Positions 50,292 through 59,685 of a DNA stretch of 64,000 nt are shown here, in pieces. The DNA is from RYN-230 sp963768945 (GTDB lineage: Bacteria; Actinomycetota; Actinomycetes; Streptosporangiales; Streptosporangiaceae), in assembly GCA_963768945.1 (NCBI GenBank), contig CAVYJW010000001.1, positions 124,001 to 188,000 of the forward strand, given 5' to 3'. Position 1 is the stretch's first letter, and each line of letters starts with the position of its first letter. The notes under the pieces were generated by a model. It did not search any database. It saw only the letters and a program-made list of their open reading frames with translations, and had not been told where the DNA came from. Made by a program: the position numbers and the translations under genes.

Positions 50292-52341
50292 ATGGCCACC
50301 CGACTGAAGAACGCGACCAGCCCGTACCTGCTGCAGCACGCGGACAACCCCGTCGAACTGGTGGCCCTGGTCTGAGGAGGCCTTCGCCACCGCCCGGGCC
50401 CGCGACGTTCCCGTGCTGCTGTCGGTGGGGTATTCGGCGTGCCACTGGTGCCATGTGATGGCGCACGAGTCGTTCGAGGACCCGCAGACCGCCGCGCTCA
50501 TGAACGAGCACCTGGTCGCCATCAAGGTCGATCGGGAGGAACGGCCCGACGTGGACGCGGTCTACATGACCGCGACCCAGGCCATGACCGGTCAGGGGGG
50601 CTGGCCGATGACCGTGTTCATGACCCCTGACCGGGACCCGTTCTTCTGCGGCACCTACTTTCCCCGGGAGCACTTCCGGCGCCTGGTCCTCGGGGTGGCC
50701 AAGGCGTGGCGGGAGGACCGCGGCACGGTCACCAGCCAGGCCCGGCAGATCTCCGCGGCGCTCGCCGAGCGGGCCGCCCCATTGCAGGGGCTCGGGATCG
50801 AGGCGGCCGGCGGCGCGCCGGAAGCCGGTGCCGCGGACGCCCTCGCGGACGTCTGCGACCAGGCGGTCGCCACGCTGGCCGAGAGCTACGACGAGGACGC
50901 CGGCGGGTTCGGCGGCGCGCCCAAGTTCCCGCCTTCCATGGTGCTCGAATTTCTGCTCCGGCAATCGGAGAGCGCGCGACAGCGCAACGGCGAGCCGGAC
51001 TCGATGGCGTTGCGGATGATGGAAGGGACCGCCGAGGGGATGGCCCGCGGGGGCATGTACGACCAGCTCGCGGGGGGCTTCGCCCGGTACTCCGTGGACG
51101 CCGGCTGGGTGGTGCCCCATTTCGAGAAGATGCTGTATGACAACGCCCTGCTGGCCCGGGCCTACGCTCATCTGTGGCGGCGCACGGGGTCAGTGCTGGC
51201 CCGCCGGGTGGCCCGGGAGACCTGCGCGTGGATGATCGCCGAGCTCGGCACCCCGGAGGGCGGGTTCGCGTCGGCGCTGGACGCGGACAGCAACGGCGCG
51301 GAAGGGCTCTTCTATACGTGGACGCCGGACGAGCTGACCGGGGCGCTCGGGGCCGCGGACGGACAGTACGCCGCGGCCGCGTTCGGGGTGACGGCCTCCG
51401 GGACCTTCGAGCATGGCCGGTCGGTGCTGCAGCGGCGTGCCGAGCCCGGTGACCCGGCCCGGTTCGACCAGATCCAGGCCGCCCTGCTGGCCGCACGCGG
51501 CCAGCGTGTCCGCCCGGGCCGCGACGACAAGGTGGTCGCGGCCTGGAACGGGCTGGCCATCGCGGCGCTGGCCGAGACCGGGCTCCTGCTCGGTGAGCCC
51601 GCGTTCGTGGCCGCGGCCCGGGCCGCCGGGGAACTGCTGGCCCGGGTGCACCTGTCCGGCGGGCGGCTGGCCCGGACGTCCCGGGACGGCGTGGCGTCCG
51701 ACAGTGCGGGCGTCCTGGAGGACTACGCGTGCGTGGCCGAGGGCCTGCTGACCCTGGCCGGGGTGACCGGCGGGGCGCGCTGGGTGGCTCTCGCGGGCGA
51801 GCTGCTTGGCACCGCGCTGGCCCGGTTCGGCGACGGGAGCGGCGGCTTCTATGACACCGCGGACGACGGGGAGGCACTGGTCTACCGGCCCGCCGATCCC
51901 GCGGACGGGCCCACCCCCTCCGGCGCCTTCGCCGTCGCCGGCGCCCTGCTCAGCTACTCCGCGCTGACCGGGTCGATTCCGCACCGGGAGGCCGCGGCCG
52001 CCGCGCTGCGCATCCTGGAGCCGATCGCCGCGCGGTTCCCCCGGGCCGCGGGATCAGGCCTGGCGGTGGCCGAAGCGCTGATCTCCGGCCCGGCCGAGAT
52101 CGCGATCGTCGGCCCGGCGGACGATCCGCGCACGGCCGCGCTGCACCTCACGGCGCTGGAGGCGGCCCCGCCGGGCGCCGTGATCGCGCTCGGGGACGGG
52201 GAATCGGACAACGGGATACCGCTGCTCGAGGCGCGCGGCCTGGTCGGCGCGGCCCCGGCCGCCTACGTCTGCCGGGGTTTTGCCTGCCTCGCCCCGGTGA
52301 CCGAGCCGGAGGCGCTGCGCGCCGCGCTGCGCGGTGATTAG
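50292..52341 (+). CDS. DUF255 thioredoxin-domain protein, N-terminal frameshift
   Basis: A member of the YyaL/SSP411 family (thioredoxin-like domain plus six-hairpin glycosidase-like domain), about 680 residues. ATG 50292 starts ATRLKNATSPYLLQHADNP, the family N-terminus, but an extra A at about 50356 turns VDWWPWSEEAF into VELVALV and a stop. The rest, from ARDVPVLLSVGYSACHWCHV (CxxC) through GGWPMTVFMTPDRDPFFCGT to the end, is intact. It sits near the prenyl transferase gene as Rv1084 does. The function is unknown; redox or sugar processing is guessed. Confidence 0.85.
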
Positions 52342-52505
52342 CCACCAGTCCATAGGCAGCGCTCGTGTAAACAGCATCGCAAACTTCATCCGGCTGGTGC
52401 CACGCCCAGCCCGCTGACCTGCGCGTTCAGCCGCTCGGCCGGTAATGGGGGAGACGGGCGGCTGCGTCCTGGTATGCCGGGCGGCGCCTGGGTATACAGG
52501 CCTGC

Positions 52506-53753
52506 GTGACTCCTGCGCCGCCGGCGGCGGCACGAGGTGGTGCCCGGCTGCGTTCTCGCGCACGCCGCTACGGCGCCGTGCTGCAGAGTCCTCGCGCACG
52601 CCGCTACGGCGCCGTGCTGCTGGCGGTCGTGGCCCTCGGCGGCACCGCTGCGGGGCGGGTGCAGGTGCCCGGGGCCGGGGCGCAGTCTCCCACGGTCCGG
52701 GCCGCGGCTTCGACGGCGCCCCGCAAGCTGCTCCGGGCGGACGTGATGGTGGTCGGGCAGCAGGCCCTCCCGGCCAAGGATGTGGCCCGGGTGGCCCGGC
52801 TGCGCGGTGTCCAGGCGGCCCGGGCCGTCAACGCGGCCCGGATCCGGGTGAACGGCACGTTCGCGGCGGTGCTGGGAGTGGACCCGGCCACGTTCCGCGC
52901 GTTCGCCGCAGGGCCGACCGCCTCGTCCAGCCCGCTGTGGCGCAACGTGGCCGGCGGCGCGATCGCCGTCTCCTACACCATGGGCAAGCAGGACAAGCTG
53001 CCGCTGGGCGGGACCGTCCGGGTGGCCGGCCGAACGGTCCGATCGCTGCGCGTCGGCGGGTTCGGCACGGTCGGGATCGGCGGGGTGGACGCCGTGATCT
53101 CGCAGACCGTGGCCCAGTCACTCGGGTTCCCGGCCGGCAACGCGATCGTGGTGAGCGCGCCGCATGATCAGGTCGCCGCGCTGGTGCGCGAGATCAAGGC
53201 CCGGATGCCGCGCGGCGCCGTGGTCGAACCGCTGGTCAGCACCTCGGCAACTGGCACCCCGGCCGCGCCCGGGGTGGCTGGCGCGGCGCTGGCGGCCGGG
53301 ACCGTGGCCAGCGCCGCGGCCAACGGGCAGGCGGCGCTGAGCACGGCCGAGCTCGTCGCGATGCTCAAGGCTGCGGCCAGCCGGGTCGGCTACCCGTACG
53401 TGTGGGGCGGCTCGGGGCCGACCACGTTTGACTGCTCCGGGCTGGTGCAGTGGTCGTTCGCCCAGGCCGGGGTGGTCATGCCGCGGGTGGCCGCGGACCA
53501 GGCCCGGACCGGGCCCGCGATTCCCTTGAGCCAGGCACAGGCAGGTGACCTGCTGTTCTACCGCACCGACCCTACGGCCCCCGACTACATCTCCCACGTG
53601 GCCATCTACCTGGGCAAGGGGCTGATGATCCAGGCCCCGGAACCGGGGGAGAACGTGCAGATCGTCCCGGTGGCGCTGGGCAGCGAGTTCGCGGGCGTGG
53701 TCAGGGTGTCGCCGGCCATCGCCGCGCAGGTCGCCGCGTCGCCGGTCGGCTGA
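52506..53753 (+). CDS. NlpC/P60 cell-wall hydrolase
   Basis: A 415-residue exported protein. A basic N-terminus with a duplicated ARRYGAVL unit precedes a membrane or signal segment (AVVALGGTAAG). The middle region, about 65-280, resembles extracellular FtsX/MacB-like periplasmic folds. The C-terminal NlpC/P60 domain has the catalytic Cys in FDCSGLVQWSF and His in ISHVAIYLG. It probably cleaves peptide stems of peptidoglycan. The GTG start at 52506 is not certain. Confidence 0.88.
   Translation: MTPAPPAAARGGARLRSRARRYGAVLQSPRARRYGAVLLAVVALGGTAAGRVQVPGAGAQSPTVRAAASTAPRKLLRADVMVVGQQALPAKDVARVARLRGVQAARAVNAARIRVNGTFAAVLGVDPATFRAFAAGPTASSSPLWRNVAGGAIAVSYTMGKQDKLPLGGTVRVAGRTVRSLRVGGFGTVGIGGVDAVISQTVAQSLGFPAGNAIVVSAPHDQVAALVREIKARMPRGAVVEPLVSTSATGTPAAPGVAGAALAAGTVASAAANGQAALSTAELVAMLKAAASRVGYPYVWGGSGPTTFDCSGLVQWSFAQAGVVMPRVAADQARTGPAIPLSQAQAGDLLFYRTDPTAPDYISHVAIYLGKGLMIQAPEPGENVQIVPVALGSEFAGVVRVSPAIAAQVAASPVG
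52555..52620. repeat. 36-bp duplication at the start of the NlpC/P60 gene
   Basis: A 30-bp stretch at 52555-52584 is repeated perfectly at 52591-52620, in frame, duplicating ARRYGAVL in the basic part before the signal segment. Confidence 0.9.
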
Positions 53754-53802
53754 CCGGCCCCTCTATCCCGAATCTGACCGGGCCGCACGGGCACTTGCCT
53801 GA

Positions 53803-53862
53803 GCGGTGCCTGCCTGTCCGGCGCTTGCGTGTGCGGTGCTTGCGTGTACGGTGCTTGCCTGC
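53803..53862. repeat. Four degenerate 15-bp tandem repeats
   Basis: Units close to GCGGTGCTTGCGTGT upstream of the next gene. The last unit supplies the candidate -35 TTGCCT. Confidence 0.8.
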
Positions 53863-53884
53863 GCGGGGGTCGCGTGATTACATA
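53855..53884 (+). promoter_or_regulatory. Candidate promoter of a leaderless gene
   Basis: TTGCCT, 18 bases, TACATA, then five bases to the ATG at 53890, which has no ribosome binding site. Confidence 0.4.
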
Positions 53885-53889
53885 ATTAC

Positions 53890-54429
53890 ATGAGTACTGA
53901 GAGACACGGCGAGGACGCCGCCCCGGGCGAGGAAGTACGGGGCTGGTTCACGGGCGGGCTGCCCGCCGGCTGGTTCACCGAGACACCTGAGGTCCTCGTG
54001 GACCGCGAAGAGATCACCGTGGTCGGCCCCCTCGGCGGGCTGGACGTGCCCACGGACGCCTCGCCCGCCGCCCAGGCAGCCGCGGCGGACGGGCGGGCCC
54101 GCCGGTTCCGCGAGGAAACCCGCGACCACCGGATCGAGATCGCCCGCGAGGCCGAGCTCAAGTTCAGCCGCAAGGTGTCCTGGGGAGTAATCTGCGGCGG
54201 CCGGAAGGTGATGTTCACCACACTGTCGGTCCCGGTGATGACCCGCCTGCGGCAGTCCGAGCGCCGCGTGCTCGACACGCTGGTGGACGCGGGGGTGGCC
54301 CGCAGTCGCAGCGACGCCCTCGCCTGGTGCGTGCGCCTGGTCGGCGAGCACGAGGAGTCCTGGCTCGGCCAGTTGCGCGAGGCCCTGCGCCGGGTCGAGG
54401 AGGTCCGCGCTGAAGGTCCCCAGGCCTGA
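53890..54429 (+). CDS. Conserved hypothetical protein
   Basis: A 179-residue soluble protein. The N-terminal part is GWFTGGLPAGWFTETPEVLV followed by DREEITVVGPLGG. A charged helix (RARRFREETRDHRIEIAREAE) precedes VSWGVICGGRKVMFTTLSVPV and a C-terminal helical part with DAGVARSRSDALAWCVRLVG. The last part resembles short helix-turn-helix or CopG-like antitoxin tails, but I cannot assign it. Such proteins are widespread in actinomycetes with no known role. Confidence 0.75.
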   Translation: MSTERHGEDAAPGEEVRGWFTGGLPAGWFTETPEVLVDREEITVVGPLGGLDVPTDASPAAQAAAADGRARRFREETRDHRIEIAREAELKFSRKVSWGVICGGRKVMFTTLSVPVMTRLRQSERRVLDTLVDAGVARSRSDALAWCVRLVGEHEESWLGQLREALRRVEEVRAEGPQA

Positions 54430-54737
54430 CCAGGGCCGCGCTGGTCCCCGCGGCACCTGATCCGCGGCTCAGCCCTGTTTCCCAGCTCAACCTTGTTTCC
54501 CGGCTCAACCCCGTTCCCCGCTCACACCATGGTGGCTACGCACTTTGGTTAATAAGCTGTAACGACTCGTCGCAGTACCACTACTTTCTGTTTAGATAGC
54601 ACCGGGTGAGTTAGTACCGGGGCGTTGGTCTGTCTCCAGGCGAGCTGGTCGTGTCACGAGCTCGCCTTGGTGATGACATCCTTGATGCGGGCAGGCCATG
54701 TCCATCGGCCGGTGGCTAGCGGCGGAAGTAGGTGCGG
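54430..54737. other. Intergenic region before the prenyl transferase gene
   Basis: No gene is seen. Degenerate repeats of GTTTCCC(G)GCTCAACC lie at about 54476-54520. The stretch 54540-54600 is unusually AT-rich (TTGGTTAATAAGCTGTAACG) and likely carries the promoter of the next gene. Confidence 0.45.
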
Positions 54738-55520
54738 ATGGGGCTGCGCGAGGTTCGGGCGGGGGTCCGCGATCTCGTCTACCGGATGTACGAGCGCAGG
54801 CTGGAAACCTCCCTGTCCGGGCACACCTGTCCCCGGCACGTCGGGGTCATTCTCGACGGCAACCGCCGGTGGGCCCGTCTCGCGGGTTTCACCGACGTCA
54901 GCAACGGCCACCAGAAGGGCGCGGACCATATCTTCGAGTTCCTCGGCTGGTGCAGCCAGGCCGGGGTCGAGGTGGTCACCCTCTGGCTGCTGGCCACAGA
55001 CAACCTGTCCCGGCCCACCGCGGAACTGGAACCGCTCCTGAAGATCATTGAGAGCACCGTCAGCGCGCTGGCCGAGGCCGGGTGGCACGTGAAACCGGTG
55101 GGTGCACTCGACCTGCTCCCCGCGGAGACCGCGCAGGTGCTCAAGGACGCGGGGGAGGCCACGGCCGGTAATCCCGGCTTGCTGGTCAACGTGGCCATCG
55201 GCTACGGCGGACGCCGGGAGATCGCGGACGCGGTTCGCTCCCTGCTGCAGGATCAGGCGACCCAGGGCACCACCATCGAGGAACTCGCCGAGGTCCTGGA
55301 CGTGGAGCACATCGCCGAGCACCTCTACACGGCCGGGCAGCCCGACCCCGACCTGGTCATCAGGACGTCCGGGGAACAGCGGCTGAGCGGATTCCTGCTC
55401 TGGCAGAGTGCGCACTCGGAGTTCTACTTCTGCGACGCCTACTGGCCGGATTTCCGCCGGGTCGACTTCCTCCGCGCGCTCCGCTCCTACGCCGCCCGGC
55501 AGCGCCGGTTCGGGTCCTAA
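54738..55520 (+). CDS. uppS: Short-chain cis-prenyl diphosphate synthase
   Basis: A 260-residue cis-prenyltransferase. Catalytic Asp40 is in HVGVILDGNRRWAR, followed by GHQKGADHIFEFLGWC, WLLATDNLSRP, and the C-terminal PDPDLVIRTSGEQRLSGFLLWQ. It resembles Rv1086 (Z,E-farnesyl diphosphate synthase), the shorter of the two mycobacterial paralogues, more than Rv2361c by gene context. The product would prime polyprenyl phosphate carriers for the cell wall. ATG 54738 was chosen over GTG 54732. Confidence 0.93.
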   Translation: MGLREVRAGVRDLVYRMYERRLETSLSGHTCPRHVGVILDGNRRWARLAGFTDVSNGHQKGADHIFEFLGWCSQAGVEVVTLWLLATDNLSRPTAELEPLLKIIESTVSALAEAGWHVKPVGALDLLPAETAQVLKDAGEATAGNPGLLVNVAIGYGGRREIADAVRSLLQDQATQGTTIEELAEVLDVEHIAEHLYTAGQPDPDLVIRTSGEQRLSGFLLWQSAHSEFYFCDAYWPDFRRVDFLRALRSYAARQRRFGS

Positions 55521-55687
55521 ACCTCTCCTGAACCGGCTCCGGCGTGTTATGTGACACTCCGGCTGGGTCTTCCGGGGATGGCACCGCGCAGGTACCTTTC
55601 AATCAGGTGGGCGGTGCCTAGCCGTCCCCCCGGGAAGGCCCTCGACATCCTCGAGCTTCGTGTCCTAGCACGCAGGCGAGACGAGCG

Positions 55688-55708
55688 AAGGGCCGGGATC
55701 TGGCCCTT
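55688..55708 (+). promoter_or_regulatory. Hairpin in the phoH2 leader
   Basis: AAGGGCC, seven bases, GGCCCTT: a perfect stem in the 263-bp leader of phoH2, about 75 bases before the start. No T-tract. The leader may be a structured RNA, but I recognise no known riboswitch. Confidence 0.35.
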
Positions 55709-55783
55709 TGAAGGGTTGTCCCGGTCCTGGAGACACATCTGTGTCCGAGCGCGGCGCCGCCTCAGGCGCCCAGGGGAGAACGA

Positions 55784-57160
55784 GTGGCCAGTTCTTCTGC
55801 CCGCCGCGAGCAGCGGCCCAGCAATGCCCGCACTGACATGGACGGTGGGGCTCCGGGCGTGCCCGGAAGCCGCCGGTTCAGCTACGTGCTGGACACCAGC
55901 GTCCTGCTCGCCGACCCGGCTGCGATCAGCCGGTTCGCCGAGCACCGCGTGATCCTGCCCATCGTCGTCGTCACCGAGCTGGAGGCCAAGCGTCATCACC
56001 CTGAACTGGGCTATTTCGCCCGGCAGGCCCTCCGGCACCTGGATGACCTGCGGATCGAATTCGGCCGGCTCGATGCCGACCTGCCGATCGGTGACGAGGG
56101 TGGAACCGTCCGGGTCGAGCTGAACCACAGCGATCCCCAGATCCTTCCCCCGGGGTTCCGGCTCGGCGACAACGACACGCGGATCCTGTCAGTCGCGCGC
56201 AGTCTCGCGGCCGAGGGCGAAGACGTGGTCCTGGTCAGCAAGGATCTGCCGCTGCGGGTCAAGGCGGCCTCGATCGGCCTGACCGCCCAGGAGTACCGGG
56301 CCGAGCTGCCGGCCGATTCCGGCTGGACCGGCATGACTGAGCTCGACGTGAGCGCGGAAGACATCCAGGAGCTCTACGACACCGGCAAGATGGACTGCGA
56401 GCAGGCGCGGGACCTGCCCTGCCACACCGGGCTGGTGCTGGCCGCCGGCGGATGCAGCGCGCTCGGCCGGGTGCTGCCGGACAAGTCGGTCCGGCTGGTG
56501 CGTGGCGACCGGGAGGCTTTCGGCCTGCACGGCCGGAGCGCCGAGCAGCGCGTCGCGCTCGACCTGCTGCTCGACCCCGACGTCGGGATCGTTTCGCTCG
56601 GCGGCCGGGCCGGCACCGGCAAGTCCGCGCTGGCGCTCTGCGCGGGCCTCGAGGCGGCGATGGAACGGCGGCAGCACCGCAAGGTAGTGGTGTTCCGGCC
56701 GCTGTACGCGGTGGGCGGCCAGGAGCTCGGCTACCTGCCGGGCTCAGAGGCGGACAAGATGAACCCGTGGGCCCAGGCGGTCTACGACACGCTGTCCGCG
56801 GTCACCTCGCAGGACGTGATCGACGAGGTGCTGGCCCGCGACATGTTCGAGGTGCTGCCGCTCACCCACATCCGGGGCCGCTCGCTGCACGACTCGTTCG
56901 TGATCGTGGACGAGGCCCAGTCCCTCGAGCAGAGCGTCCTGCTGACGGTGCTGTCCCGGATCGGCTCGGGGTCCCGGGTGGTGCTCACCCACGACATCGC
57001 CCAGCGCGACAACCTGCGGGTGGGCCGGCACGACGGCGTGGTGGCCGTCATCGAGAAGCTCAAGGGGCATCCGCTCTTCGCCCACGTGACGCTGGTCAGG
57101 TCGGAACGCTCCCCGATCGCGGCACTCGTCACCGAAATGCTGGAGGACTCTGGTTTGTAA
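55784..57160 (+). CDS. phoH2: PIN-PhoH protein (PhoH2)
   Basis: A 458-residue fusion: an N-terminal PIN domain, about 33-160 (YVLDTSVLLADPAAI, VTELEAKRHH, GDNDTRILSVA, VVLVSKDLPLRVKA), and a C-terminal PhoH ATPase. Walker A is GRAGTGKS near 274-281 and Walker B is FVIVDEAQSLEQ, with HDIAQRDNLRVGRHDGV. In mycobacteria PhoH2 (Rv1095) is an RNA helicase and RNase. GTG 55784 has GGGGAG upstream. The mycobacterial upstream antitoxin is not recognisable here. Confidence 0.94.
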   Translation: MASSSARREQRPSNARTDMDGGAPGVPGSRRFSYVLDTSVLLADPAAISRFAEHRVILPIVVVTELEAKRHHPELGYFARQALRHLDDLRIEFGRLDADLPIGDEGGTVRVELNHSDPQILPPGFRLGDNDTRILSVARSLAAEGEDVVLVSKDLPLRVKAASIGLTAQEYRAELPADSGWTGMTELDVSAEDIQELYDTGKMDCEQARDLPCHTGLVLAAGGCSALGRVLPDKSVRLVRGDREAFGLHGRSAEQRVALDLLLDPDVGIVSLGGRAGTGKSALALCAGLEAAMERRQHRKVVVFRPLYAVGGQELGYLPGSEADKMNPWAQAVYDTLSAVTSQDVIDEVLARDMFEVLPLTHIRGRSLHDSFVIVDEAQSLEQSVLLTVLSRIGSGSRVVLTHDIAQRDNLRVGRHDGVVAVIEKLKGHPLFAHVTLVRSERSPIAALVTEMLEDSGL

Positions 57161-57206
57161 CACCCCGGGTAGCGAGAAGCCCCGGGAAGTCGGCAGACTA
57201 CTCCAC

Positions 57207-58589
57207 ATGGTTTTCGACTTGTCGGAGCTTCTCGCTGCCCGGCACGGGGAGGGCTACGCTCTCGCCAGCCAGCACCTGAACCCACAGCTGCCCCGGATGC
57301 TGCACGCCATCGGCTTCGACCGCGTCTATGAGCGGGCCGAAGGCGCCTACCTGTATGACTCCGACGGTCAGGCCTACGCTGACTTCCTGGCCGGATTCGG
57401 CGTGTTCGGCGTGGGGCGCAACCACCCGGTGGTGCGCAAGGCCCTGCACGACATGCTGGACGCCGGGCTCGCCGACATGGTTCAGTTCGACACCCCGCTG
57501 CTGCCCGGCCTGCTCGGCGAGCGGCTGCTGGCCAAAGCCCCCGGCCTGGACCGGGTGTACTTCTGCAACAGCGGCACCGAAGCCGTGGAAGCGGCGCTGA
57601 AGTTCGCCCGCTACGCGACCGGCCGCAGGCGGATCATCTACTGCGATCACGCCTATCACGGGCTCACGGTCGGCTCGCTGTCCGCGAACGGGTCAGCCGA
57701 GTTCCGCAAGGGCTTCGGCCCGCTGCTGCCCGACACGATGATCCCGTTCGGCGACCTGGAAGCGCTCGAGGCCGAGCTGCGCAAGGGCGACGTGGCCGGC
57801 TTCATCATCGAGCCGGTGCAGGGCAAGGGCGTGGCGGTCGTCCCGCCGGGCTTCCTGGCCGCGGCGCGGGCCCTGCTGCACCAGTACGGCGCCCTGCTGA
57901 TCTGTGACGAGGTGCAGTCCGGGGTCGGGCGGACCGGCCGGTTCTTCGCCTATCAGCATGATGACGTCGAACCGGACATCGTGACCGTGGCTAAGGCGCT
58001 GTCCGGCGGGTTCGTCCCGGTGGGCGCCACGCTGGCCAAGGGCTGGATCTTCGACAAGGTCTACTCGTCGATCGACCGGGTGCTGGTGCATGACTCCACG
58101 TTCGGCTCGAACGCGGCCGCGATGACGGCCGGCCTGGCGTCGCTCGCCGTTATCGACGACGAGGAACTGGTGCAGAACGCCGAGCAGACCGGCGCCCTCC
58201 TCCGGGAAGCCCTGCAGCTGCTGGTGGACAAGTACGAGCTGCTCGCCGAGGTGCGCGGGCGCGGGCTGATGATCGGCCTGGAGTTCGGCCGGCCCAAGGC
58301 GATGCGGTCCCGTGCGGCGTGGAACGTGCTCCAGGCGGCCCGGCACGGCCTGTTCGCGCAGACGGTGGTGGTCGCGCTGTTCCAGCGCCACCACATCCTG
58401 ACCCAGGTCGCGGCGGACAACGTGGAAGTGATCAAGCTACTGCCACCGCTGACCATCGGGGAAGCGGAAGTGGACCTCTTCCGTGACGCGTTCGTGGAGG
58501 TCATGGATGACGCCAGCCGGGGCAGCGGCCTGATCTGGGACTTCGGCCAGACCCTGGTCAAGCAGGCGGTCAGCGCCCGCCGTCACTGA
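57207..58589 (+). CDS. Class III aminotransferase
   Basis: A 460-residue PLP enzyme (ornithine/acetylornithine/GABA type). FCNSGTEAVEAALKFAR and YHGLTVGSLSANGSAEFR come first, then FIIEPVQGKGVAVVPPGFL and LICDEVQSGVGRTGRFFA. The PLP Lys is in VTVAKALSGGFVPVGATL, and HDSTFGSNAAAMTAGLA follows. Similar enzymes act on putrescine, diamines or glutamate semialdehyde-like substrates. It converges with the cytidylyltransferase gene, ends overlapping by seven bases. Confidence 0.9.
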   Translation: MVFDLSELLAARHGEGYALASQHLNPQLPRMLHAIGFDRVYERAEGAYLYDSDGQAYADFLAGFGVFGVGRNHPVVRKALHDMLDAGLADMVQFDTPLLPGLLGERLLAKAPGLDRVYFCNSGTEAVEAALKFARYATGRRRIIYCDHAYHGLTVGSLSANGSAEFRKGFGPLLPDTMIPFGDLEALEAELRKGDVAGFIIEPVQGKGVAVVPPGFLAAARALLHQYGALLICDEVQSGVGRTGRFFAYQHDDVEPDIVTVAKALSGGFVPVGATLAKGWIFDKVYSSIDRVLVHDSTFGSNAAAMTAGLASLAVIDDEELVQNAEQTGALLREALQLLVDKYELLAEVRGRGLMIGLEFGRPKAMRSRAAWNVLQAARHGLFAQTVVVALFQRHHILTQVAADNVEVIKLLPPLTIGEAEVDLFRDAFVEVMDDASRGSGLIWDFGQTLVKQAVSARRH

Positions 58590-59338
58590 TCGGCGACGCG
58601 GTCGCCGCTGTCGCCGGTTCCGCTGTCGCCGGTTCCGCTGTCGCCGGCGCTGAGCAGGACTTCGGCGATGCTCAGATCCCCGGGATATGTGATCTTGATG
58701 TTGCGCTCGCTGCCGGGCACCACGGCCACCGGGACGTCGGGCAGGTAACGCAGGATCACTCCGCAGTCGTCAGTCGCGGTGAGGTCCGCGAAGGCGGGGT
58801 CGGCCAGGGCCAGTTCGTGCGCCTTGCGGATCACCGACAGGCGGAAGCCCTGCGGGGTCTGGCAGCGTCGCAGCGAGTCGCGCTGCGGCATGCCGGTCAT
58901 CCGGCCGTCCTCGACCACCACGATGGTGTCGGAGGTGGGCACCGCGACCCCGACGGCCTCGTAGGTATCCAGGGCACGCACGCAGCCGGCGATCGTGGCC
59001 TGGTCGAGCAGCGGGCGGGCGGCGTCGTGGAAAAGCACCTTGCACTCGGCCGGGCCCAGCGCGGCGATCGCCCGCCGGGTCAACTCGGGGCGGGTGTTCC
59101 CGCCTTCGATGATCCCCGCCACCTTGCGGTATCCGCCCAGCGCCAGCAGCTCACGGGCGTGGTCCGCGTGCCCCGGCGCCATCACCACCAGCGTGGCGTC
59201 CACCCCGGGAGCCTGATCGAACGCGGCGACCGAGTGCTCCAGCAGGGCCCGGCCAGCCAGCGGTAGCAGCTGCTTGGGGAGCGCGGCGCCGAAGCGCACC
59301 CCCGAGCCGGCCGCCAGCACCACAGCCACCGTTCGCAT
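58583..59338 (-). CDS. IspD/TarI-type cytidylyltransferase
   Basis: A 251-residue CTP transferase. VVLAAGSGVRFGAALPKQLLPL binds CTP; VLFHDAARPLLDQ, RRCQTPQGFR and TATDDCGVILRY follow, with KITYPGDLSIAE at the end, as in IspD and TarI. There is no ispF next to it, which leaves a role in activating a polyol phosphate for envelope polymers open. The C-terminus has three copies of GDSGT from a 15-bp repeat. Confidence 0.87.
   Translation of the reverse strand: MRTVAVVLAAGSGVRFGAALPKQLLPLAGRALLEHSVAAFDQAPGVDATLVVMAPGHADHARELLALGGYRKVAGIIEGGNTRPELTRRAIAALGPAECKVLFHDAARPLLDQATIAGCVRALDTYEAVGVAVPTSDTIVVVEDGRMTGMPQRDSLRRCQTPQGFRLSVIRKAHELALADPAFADLTATDDCGVILRYLPDVPVAVVPGSERNIKITYPGDLSIAEVLLSAGDSGTGDSGTGDSGDRVADQ
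58605..58649. repeat. 15-bp tandem repeat in the cytidylyltransferase 3' end
   Basis: CCGCTGTCGCCGGTT twice, then once with a changed end. It encodes GDSGT repeats. Confidence 0.9.
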
Positions 59339-59685
59339 GAGCGGACTTTACCCGGGCTCGGCGGCGGCACCTGTACCGGGTGCGGCCGCCGCACCGAGTC
59401 AGACTGTCCCAGACCGGGACCGCCCGAGGACGATTCCTGAGCCCAAGCCATTAAACTTCCTGAGCCCAAGCCATTAAACGCTGTTCAGGGAACCAATAAG
59501 TGGCAGCGGCAGAGGGGGCCCCGTCACCTGGCGCTTTGTGGTGAGACGGCCGCGGCCTGGCACGCAGATACTTCTTCCCTGCGCGGCGGCACGGGCGGGC
59601 AGGGATGTTAACCAAACCACATCGGGGTACGAAGGGCTGGGGGTTGCTTGTTCGGAGCGTGTCGGCAGACCAGTAGGAGCGAGGC
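59339..59685. other. Intergenic region with hairpin and duplication
   Basis: No gene is seen. GGTGCGG-CCG-CCGCACC at 59379-59395 is a short perfect hairpin. The rest is the divergent promoter zone of the cytidylyltransferase and DUF5941 genes. Confidence 0.45.
59434..59479. repeat. Perfect 23-bp tandem duplication
   Basis: The stretch beginning TTCCTGAGCCCAAGCC and ending ATTAAAC is present twice in a row. Confidence 0.92.

Noticed and set aside
55540..55783. A known riboswitch (for example c-di-AMP) in the phoH2 leader
   Set aside because: One hairpin is clear, but none of the conserved bases of riboswitch classes I know could be placed.
55551..55952. A small frame upstream of phoH2 as the PhoAT-like antitoxin
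   Set aside because: It overlaps phoH2 by 170 bases, is Arg-rich, and shows no antitoxin pattern.
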